From UBA1724 sp963632245 (GTDB taxonomy: Bacteria > Verrucomicrobiota > Lentisphaeria > Oligosphaerales > Oligosphaeraceae): DNA of 10,246 bases. Below the pieces are notes generated by a model that saw nothing but the letters and a program-made list of their open reading frames with translations, ran no database searches and was not told the DNA's origin. Every line of letters begins with the position of its first letter. The stretch's first letter is position 1. Position numbers and translations under genes: made by a program. The DNA lies in contig CAVGTF010000087.1 in the NCBI GenBank assembly GCA_963632245.1, positions 1-10,246 on the forward strand, written 5' to 3'. Shown here in pieces: positions 6,575 to 10,246 of this stretch.

Positions 6575-7645
6575 ATGCCCCGCATTGGCCTCCTAACCGT
6601 TCATCGCGCGTCAAACTTTGGCGCGGCGCTCCAGACCTACGCCACCCAGCAATTGCTGGAACGCGAGAATCCCGGCAGCCGCGTCACCGTCTTGGATTTT
6701 GTGCCGCCCTTCATGGCCATTCGCGCGCCTTGGTGGAAGCCCCGCAAGCATGCCCAGCGGAAGTGCTTTCTGGACTTCGTGTCGGAGCACCTCCACTTGA
6801 GTGCAGTCTCTTCGGATCGGCTGATGGACTGCGTGCCTGCGGACGGCCTGGATGCCGTGGTGGCCGGCAGTGACCAGATCTGGAATCCGGGCATCACCAA
6901 AGAACACTGGCGGGACTACTTCCTGGCGGGCTTCCCCGAAAACTGCGCGCGGTACTCCTTCTCCTCCAGCTTTGGCGTGGGACTCAAAGAGACCCTCTGC
7001 TCGCCTGAGACCGCCGCGGAGATCACGGCACTCCTGAAGCCCTTCCGTCGCATCACCGTCCGGGAACGTAGCGGTGTGGAGCGCTGCCGGCAATTCGGAC
7101 GCGCCGACGCCGTCCATACCCTGGATCCTGTCCTGACCGCCGGCGCGGAGCTCTTCCTGCCACTGCTCCCAAAGACGACTTCCTCCGCCGAACCGCGGAT
7201 CACCGCGCTGATTCTGGACGAGACCCGGGAACACCGGCAGATGCTCCAGACACTTCGCAAGGAGACCGGCACGCCCTGTCAGCTCATCGCCGTGAAACAG
7301 CGCCTCCTGCCGACCTCCGGAATCCACCGCCCCTTCTGCACTACCGTCCCAGAGTGGCTCCAGGCAATCCACCAGGCGCCCATGACCATCAGCGACAGCT
7401 ATCACGCCACGCTCTTCGCCATCCTCTTCCACCGCCCCTTCGCCGTGGTGCCCTCCCGCAAGAACAACCGCTTCGAACGACTGGCCGATATCCTGGATCT
7501 GCTGGGGCTCCAGGATCGGGTGGTCACTGCCGGGGATTGCGCGGGACTGCTGGCGCTGTCCAAGAAGCCCATCGATTATGAGCGGGTGGATGCCATTTTG
7601 GAACCCCTCCGGAAGGCCTCGCTGGATGCCCTCCGTCTGGAGTGA
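6575..7645 (+). CDS. Polysaccharide pyruvyl transferase-family protein
   Basis: Members of this family (PF04230) move a pyruvyl group from phosphoenolpyruvate onto sugars of surface or capsule polysaccharides, in the cytoplasm. Seen here in 356 residues: an N-terminal NFGAALQTYATQ block (14-25), VVAGSDQIWNPGI (95-107), a SSFGVGL segment (131-137), ITVRERSGVER (160-170), LDPVL (183-187), and a late SDSYHATLFAILFHRPFAVV block (273-292) that corresponds to the conserved His-containing motif of the family. ATG 6575 is chosen because the family pattern begins there; an ATG at 6479 would add 32 unconvincing residues. No Shine-Dalgarno precedes it; a pyrimidine tract does, and the start overlaps TATAATG. 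No other glycan genes are nearby, so the acceptor sugar is unknown. Some relatives are annotated only by fold, so actual pyruvylation is inferred. Confidence 0.9.
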   Translation: MPRIGLLTVHRASNFGAALQTYATQQLLERENPGSRVTVLDFVPPFMAIRAPWWKPRKHAQRKCFLDFVSEHLHLSAVSSDRLMDCVPADGLDAVVAGSDQIWNPGITKEHWRDYFLAGFPENCARYSFSSSFGVGLKETLCSPETAAEITALLKPFRRITVRERSGVERCRQFGRADAVHTLDPVLTAGAELFLPLLPKTTSSAEPRITALILDETREHRQMLQTLRKETGTPCQLIAVKQRLLPTSGIHRPFCTTVPEWLQAIHQAPMTISDSYHATLFAILFHRPFAVVPSRKNNRFERLADILDLLGLQDRVVTAGDCAGLLALSKKPIDYERVDAILEPLRKASLDALRLE

Positions 7646-7685
7646 GAAAATTGTATTTGTGTGAGGGGGATTTCTGGGGGAATTG

Positions 7686-7715
7686 GGGCGCGCAAGGTAT
7701 ATTGAATTCGCGCCC
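7686..7715. promoter_or_regulatory. Inverted repeat around a -10-like box
   Basis: GGGCGCG (7686-7692) and CGCGCCC (7709-7715) are perfect 7-bp arms around a 16-base spacer that holds TATATT at 7698-7703, a five-of-six match to a -10 box. This lies 37 bp before the next start codon and in the 106-bp gap after the pyruvyl transferase-like gene. I see no convincing -35 box at the right distance. It could be the promoter of the three-gene operon downstream with an operator across it; the assignment is tentative. Confidence 0.35.
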
Positions 7716-7751
7716 TGATTTGCCCTCGAAAACGATCTTGGAGGAATCCCC

Positions 7752-8312
7752 ATGAAGAAGAATTTTGGAGTCAAAAACTGGATGTTCCCTATGCCGGTTC
7801 TCATGATCGGTACCTACGATGAGGACGGCACCTCCAATCTGATGAACGCCGCCTGGGGTGGTGTCACCATGGAGGACCGCATCACGATCTGCATCGACTC
7901 CAGCCACCGCACTTGGACTAACATCGCCCGCAATCGCGCATTCACTGTTGCTTTCGGTACCGTGGATACCGTGAAGGCATGCGACTACGTGGGACTGGTC
8001 AGCGGCAATAAGGCGCCCGGAAAGGTGTCCATCGCCGGACTCACTGCTGAAAAGAGCGCCTTTGTCAATGCGCCTGTCTTCCGGGAATTCCCCCTGGTGC
8101 TGGAGTGCGAGCTGCTCTCCCAGAATCCCGAGGACTGCAATGTGGTGGGAAAGATCCTGAATTGCGCCGTGGAGGAATCCGTCCTTACTGATGAAAAGCC
8201 CGATGCCGCCAAGATGAAGCCCATCTGCTTCGATACCTGCGCTGCCTGCTATCGGCAGATGTCCGACGCCGTGGCACCCGCTTTCTCCTGCGGAAAGGAT
8301 CTCATGAAGTAG
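7752..8312 (+). CDS. Flavin reductase-like FMN-binding protein
   Basis: The 186-residue protein fits the flavin reductase-like domain family (split-barrel FMN binders, PF01613). Members bind FMN and either reduce free flavin with NAD(P)H or carry out other flavin-linked reactions. Visible features are MPVLMIGTYDEDG then NLMNAAWGG (14-37), expected to line the flavin site, SSHRTWTNIARNRAFTV (50-66), and DYVGLVSG (78-85). The C-terminal end KPICFDTCAACYRQM (156-170) has three cysteines close together, but I see no defined metal motif. GGAGGA at 7740-7745, six bases ahead, fixes the start. It is probably the first gene of an operon with the NimA-like gene 18 bp downstream. The partner enzyme and the true substrate cannot be told from sequence. 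Confidence 0.9.
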   Translation: MKKNFGVKNWMFPMPVLMIGTYDEDGTSNLMNAAWGGVTMEDRITICIDSSHRTWTNIARNRAFTVAFGTVDTVKACDYVGLVSGNKAPGKVSIAGLTAEKSAFVNAPVFREFPLVLECELLSQNPEDCNVVGKILNCAVEESVLTDEKPDAAKMKPICFDTCAACYRQMSDAVAPAFSCGKDLMK

Positions 8313-8330
8313 CCGGAGGGAGTCGCCACT

Positions 8331-8810
8331 ATGACCTTCCGACCCATGCGCCGCATCGCCCAGCAACTCCCTGACGAGGAGGCGCTGGATATCCTCGCTC
8401 ACGCAAAGCGTGGCGTGCTCTCCCTTACCGGCGATGACGGATACCCCTACGGCATCTATCTCAATCCCTTCTATTGCCCCGAGGACGGAAAGATCTACTT
8501 CCACGGTGCCAAAGAGGGACACAAGATCGATGCCATCCGCCGCGATTCCCGCTGCTGCTTCACCGTCCTGTCCGATGGCGTCAAGGACGATCCGGGATGG
8601 GCATACACCTTCCGTAGCGTGGTGGCATTCGGTCGCATCGAGCTGATCACCGACCAGGAAAGGGCGCTGGAGATCTGCTTGCGTTTGGCACGACGCTTCA
8701 ACCCCAGCGAACAGGATATCCAGGACGAGATCAAACGCGCTGGCGCACGGGTACAGGTCCTCGCCATGACGCTCGAACACGTTACCGGAAAACGCGTCCA
8801 CGAGGCGTAA
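8331..8810 (+). CDS. NimA-like pyridoxamine 5'-phosphate oxidase-family protein
   Basis: This 159-residue protein matches the small flavin-binding split-barrel family that includes NimA, the 5-nitroimidazole resistance proteins of anaerobes (PF12900). Recognisable segments are FRPMRRIAQQL at the N-terminus, GVLSLTGDDGYPYGIYLNPF (28-47), KIYFHGAKEGHKIDAIRRD (54-72), a FTVL strand (77-80), a VVAFGRIELI strand (97-106) and a closing LEHVTGK (148-154), all usual for the family. Length is normal. GGAGGGAG at 8315-8322 precedes ATG 8331. The gap of 18 bp to the upstream flavin reductase-like gene indicates co-transcription. Most members are not true pyridoxamine phosphate oxidases, and nitroimidazole reduction is shown for only a few Nim proteins, so resistance should not be assumed. 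Confidence 0.9.
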   Translation: MTFRPMRRIAQQLPDEEALDILAHAKRGVLSLTGDDGYPYGIYLNPFYCPEDGKIYFHGAKEGHKIDAIRRDSRCCFTVLSDGVKDDPGWAYTFRSVVAFGRIELITDQERALEICLRLARRFNPSEQDIQDEIKRAGARVQVLAMTLEHVTGKRVHEA

Positions 8811-8842
8811 AAAACACTTTCCGGAAAACTTCTCTGCCTCCT

Positions 8843-9922
8843 ATGCCTCTCGATATCTCCATTCGTCCCGCAACAATCCTGGATCTCCAGGCAATGTTGG
8901 ACATCTACGCTCCCTATGTGGAAAAGACCGCAGTCTCCTTCGAGCTGACCGTCCCCACTCTCGAGGAGTTCGGCGAACGATATGAAGCGCGGCTGGGACG
9001 ATATCCCTGGCTGGTCGCCACCGAGGACGCCACCGGGCACGTGCTGGGATATGCATACCTGGGACCCTTCAAGGAACGCGCGGCTTACGATGTCTCCGCG
9101 GAGGTCTCGATTTATGTGGACAACTCCTTCCACCGCAGTGGCATCGGCGCGAAGCTCTACGACGCCATCGAGGCCGAGGCCTGCCTTCGCGGCATCCGGA
9201 CCCTCCAGGCATGCATCGCCTATCCCGCCAATGGCCAAGAGGACGATACCCTCACGCTGGATAGCGTCCACTTCCATCATCGCATGGGCTATCGGCTCTG
9301 CGCGCATTTCCATCAGTGCGCCATGAAATTCGACCGCTGGTATGACATGGTCTGGATGGAAAAGCCCCTCTGGAAGGACGCCACGCATCTGGGCTTCGAG
9401 AAGCGCGATATCGTTTCCCACATCATGGAGCGGATGATCTCCTTCTCCCACGGAAATCTCCACGACATCACCCACCTCATGAAGGTCTGGGGATTCGCGC
9501 GCACTATTGGCGTGGCCGAGGGACTCCCCGAAAACGAACAGCTCATCCTAGAGTGCGCCGCAATCCTCCACGACATCGCATGCCCGCTCTGCCGCGAAAA
9601 ATACGGCGTGGCCGAGGGCTGGCGACAGGAGCTGGAGGGCGCCCCCATGGCACTGGAATTCCTCCAGGAATCCCCACTCTCCGAAGAACAAAAACAACGG
9701 ATCTCTTTCCTCGTCGGACACCACCACACTCTCAAGGACATCCAGGGACGAGACTACCAGATCCTCGTGGAGGCCGACTACCTCGTCAACGCTGAGGAAA
9801 GCGGCTTCTCCCCAAAAGCCCGCGCCGCCGCAAAACACGACTTCTTCCGCACTCCCACCGGAATCCGACTCCTCGAGAGCCTCTTCTCCGGCGAAGAAGA
9901 ACACACTACTCGCGCTAATTAG
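8843..9922 (+). CDS. GNAT acetyltransferase-HD phosphohydrolase fusion
   Basis: One 359-residue frame joins two domains normally encoded separately. Residues ~5-176 are a phosphinothricin-acetyltransferase-type GNAT domain: IRPATILDLQAMLDIYAPYV (7-26), AEVSIYVDNSFHRSGIGAKL (86-105) with the acetyl-CoA loop around Arg98-Gly102, then GYRLCAHF and WYDMVWMEKPL. Residues ~187-348 are an HD domain: NLHDITH (205-211), ILHDIA with His243-Asp244, VGHHHT (291-296) and VEADYLVN with Asp312, the expected metal ligands. GNAT enzymes acetylate small amines; HD proteins hydrolyse phosphoesters; no substrate is evident for either half. There is no Shine-Dalgarno: the leader before ATG 8843 is pyrimidine-rich (CTCTGCCTCCT). 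It starts 33 bases past the previous stop, so it probably closes the flavoprotein operon. Its TAG stop is the first three bases of a downstream repeat. Confidence 0.92.
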   Translation: MPLDISIRPATILDLQAMLDIYAPYVEKTAVSFELTVPTLEEFGERYEARLGRYPWLVATEDATGHVLGYAYLGPFKERAAYDVSAEVSIYVDNSFHRSGIGAKLYDAIEAEACLRGIRTLQACIAYPANGQEDDTLTLDSVHFHHRMGYRLCAHFHQCAMKFDRWYDMVWMEKPLWKDATHLGFEKRDIVSHIMERMISFSHGNLHDITHLMKVWGFARTIGVAEGLPENEQLILECAAILHDIACPLCREKYGVAEGWRQELEGAPMALEFLQESPLSEEQKQRISFLVGHHHTLKDIQGRDYQILVEADYLVNAEESGFSPKARAAAKHDFFRTPTGIRLLESLFSGEEEHTTRAN

Positions 9923-9980
9923 TACCTAGCTGGATAGTGATTAGCCGCTAGTCTGTAAGGCGCCGCAGGCGCTCTTCCGC
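9920..9980 (+). repeat. Direct repeat A, first copy
   Basis: This matches 10040-10100 at a distance of exactly 120 bp; the last 39 bases (9942-9980) are identical. The left part is looser, built of TAG-headed words of 7-8 bases (TAGTACC, TAGCTGGA, TAGTGAT, TAGCCGC, TAGTCTG). The right part holds a small hairpin, GCGCC at 9960-9964 facing GGCGC at 9968-9972. The repeat begins on the stop codon of the GNAT-HD gene. Confidence 0.85.
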
Positions 9981-10004
9981 GGGCGATGCCGCGGTAAAAT
10001 AACG

Positions 10005-10035
10005 AAAGGACGGAGACTGCCGCCCCCGCTCCCCC
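10005..10035 (-). repeat. G-rich dispersed repeat, copy 4 (inverted)
   Basis: Read on the minus strand this is GGGGGAGCGGGGGCGGCAG followed by TCTCCGTCCTTT. That matches the core and closing block of the copies at 1-54, 157-210 and 6329-6374. The AAATTAGG part is missing. It is the only copy in inverted orientation and lies between the two direct repeats. Confidence 0.75.
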
Positions 10036-10039
10036 ACTT

Positions 10040-10100
10040 TAGTGCCTACCAGGTTAGTGGCTAGCCGCTAGTCTGTAAGGCGCCGCAGGCGCTCTTCCGC
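10040..10100 (+). repeat. Direct repeat A, second copy
   Basis: Second copy of the element at 9920-9980, identical over 10062-10100 and diverged in the first 22 bases. It carries the same GCGCC/GGCGC hairpin. After position 10100 the two copies part company, so the repeated block including the spacer is about 120 bp. Confidence 0.85.
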
Positions 10101-10133
10101 CTAACGGCGGTGCCATTTTCCCCTTTCTCCTTT

Positions 10134-10203
10134 GCGCGCCAATTCGGGCGCGCATGGCGCACGCGCCGGTAAATTCCGGCGCGGGGTTTCGCCTGCGAAA
10201 CCC
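10134..10203. repeat. Three consecutive perfect hairpins
   Basis: Three inverted repeats follow one another in 70 bases. The first pairs GCGCGCC (10134-10140) with GGCGCGC (10147-10153) across a 6-base loop. The second pairs CGCGCCGG (10162-10169) with CCGGCGCG (10176-10183), also with a 6-base loop. The third pairs GGGTTTCGC (10184-10192) with GCGAAACCC (10195-10203), separated by only two bases. The second and third abut. No T-run follows directly, so a simple terminator is unlikely. Confidence 0.75.
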
Positions 10204-10214
10204 TGGCCAAACTT

Positions 10215-10246
10215 CCTCCTTCCTCCCTCCTCCTTCCTCCTTTTTT
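10215..10246. repeat. Heptamer pyrimidine array at window end
   Basis: CCTCCTT, CCTCCCT, CCTCCTT and CCTCCTT follow in register from 10215 to 10242, then only T to the edge. The period of seven and the closing CCTCCTT plus T-run are the same as in the array at 6546-6570. The array is cut by the window boundary. Confidence 0.7.

Larger units (their letters stand above)
9923..10246. other. Gene-free stretch at the right end, repeat-rich
   Basis: No coding gene is supported. It contains two copies of a ~61-bp direct repeat, an inverted copy of the G-rich repeat between them, three adjacent perfect hairpins and a heptamer array. By analogy with 6546-6574, where the same array ends at a start codon, another gene might begin just past the right edge; that is a guess. 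Confidence 0.6.

Noticed and set aside
9920..10100. CRISPR-like pair of repeats
   Set aside because: Only two copies, about 61 bp long and diverged at one end, with a spacer that is itself a member of another repeat family; no cas genes nearby.
1..10246. Insertion sequence or prophage carrying the gene block
   Set aside because: The G-rich repeats are inverted at the two ends of the window, but there is no transposase, integrase or target duplication visible, and one copy lies in the middle.

Overview
The window is about 10 kb of GC-rich bacterial DNA with seven convincing protein genes, all on the + strand and tightly packed. They are separated by three gene-free stretches that are unusually rich in repeats. 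A complete tripartite efflux system (outer-membrane channel, periplasmic adaptor, RND permease) implies a double-membrane, Gram-negative type cell. The NimA-like flavoprotein, the flavin reductase-like protein and the HD domain resemble proteins I know mainly from gut anaerobes, including Clostridia. The window contains no rRNA or other marker, so the phylum is left open. A Gram-negative anaerobe, perhaps of the PVC group or Negativicutes, would fit, but this is inference.

Layout. Positions 1-427 hold no gene. They contain two copies of a ~54-bp G-rich repeat, then a probable promoter and operator region with three TAGTAC words at helical spacing and a perfect 9+9 bp inverted repeat of TetR-operator type. 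Positions 428-6180 are a three-gene efflux operon: TolC/OEP-family channel, RND adaptor, RND permease. The permease has lost the transmembrane residues that form the proton relay in AcrB, including the TM4 aspartates (Ser-Asn here). This is the most interesting protein-level observation. Positions 6181-6574 are non-coding, with a third copy of the G-rich repeat, a GC hairpin and three different heptanucleotide tandem repeats. Positions 6575-7645 encode a polysaccharide pyruvyl transferase-family protein with no Shine-Dalgarno sequence. Positions 7752-9922 are a second probable operon: a flavin reductase-like FMN protein, a NimA-like (pyridoxamine 5'-phosphate oxidase-fold) protein, and a two-domain protein joining a phosphinothricin-type GNAT acetyltransferase to an HD phosphohydrolase domain. 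Positions 9923-10246 are non-coding: a 120-bp-spaced direct repeat, an inverted copy of the G-rich repeat, three back-to-back perfect hairpins, and a heptamer pyrimidine array running off the end.

How the genes may work together. The first operon would move a substrate from the inner membrane or periplasm out of the cell, if the permease is energised at all. The second operon looks like a small-molecule redox and acetylation set of the kind linked to detoxification; its substrates cannot be read from sequence. The pyruvyl transferase-like gene stands alone and would act on a surface or capsule glycan. Nothing shows that the three units share a pathway. The repeats are the strongest non-protein signal: at least two families (G-rich element, period-7 arrays) recur in every gene-free stretch.
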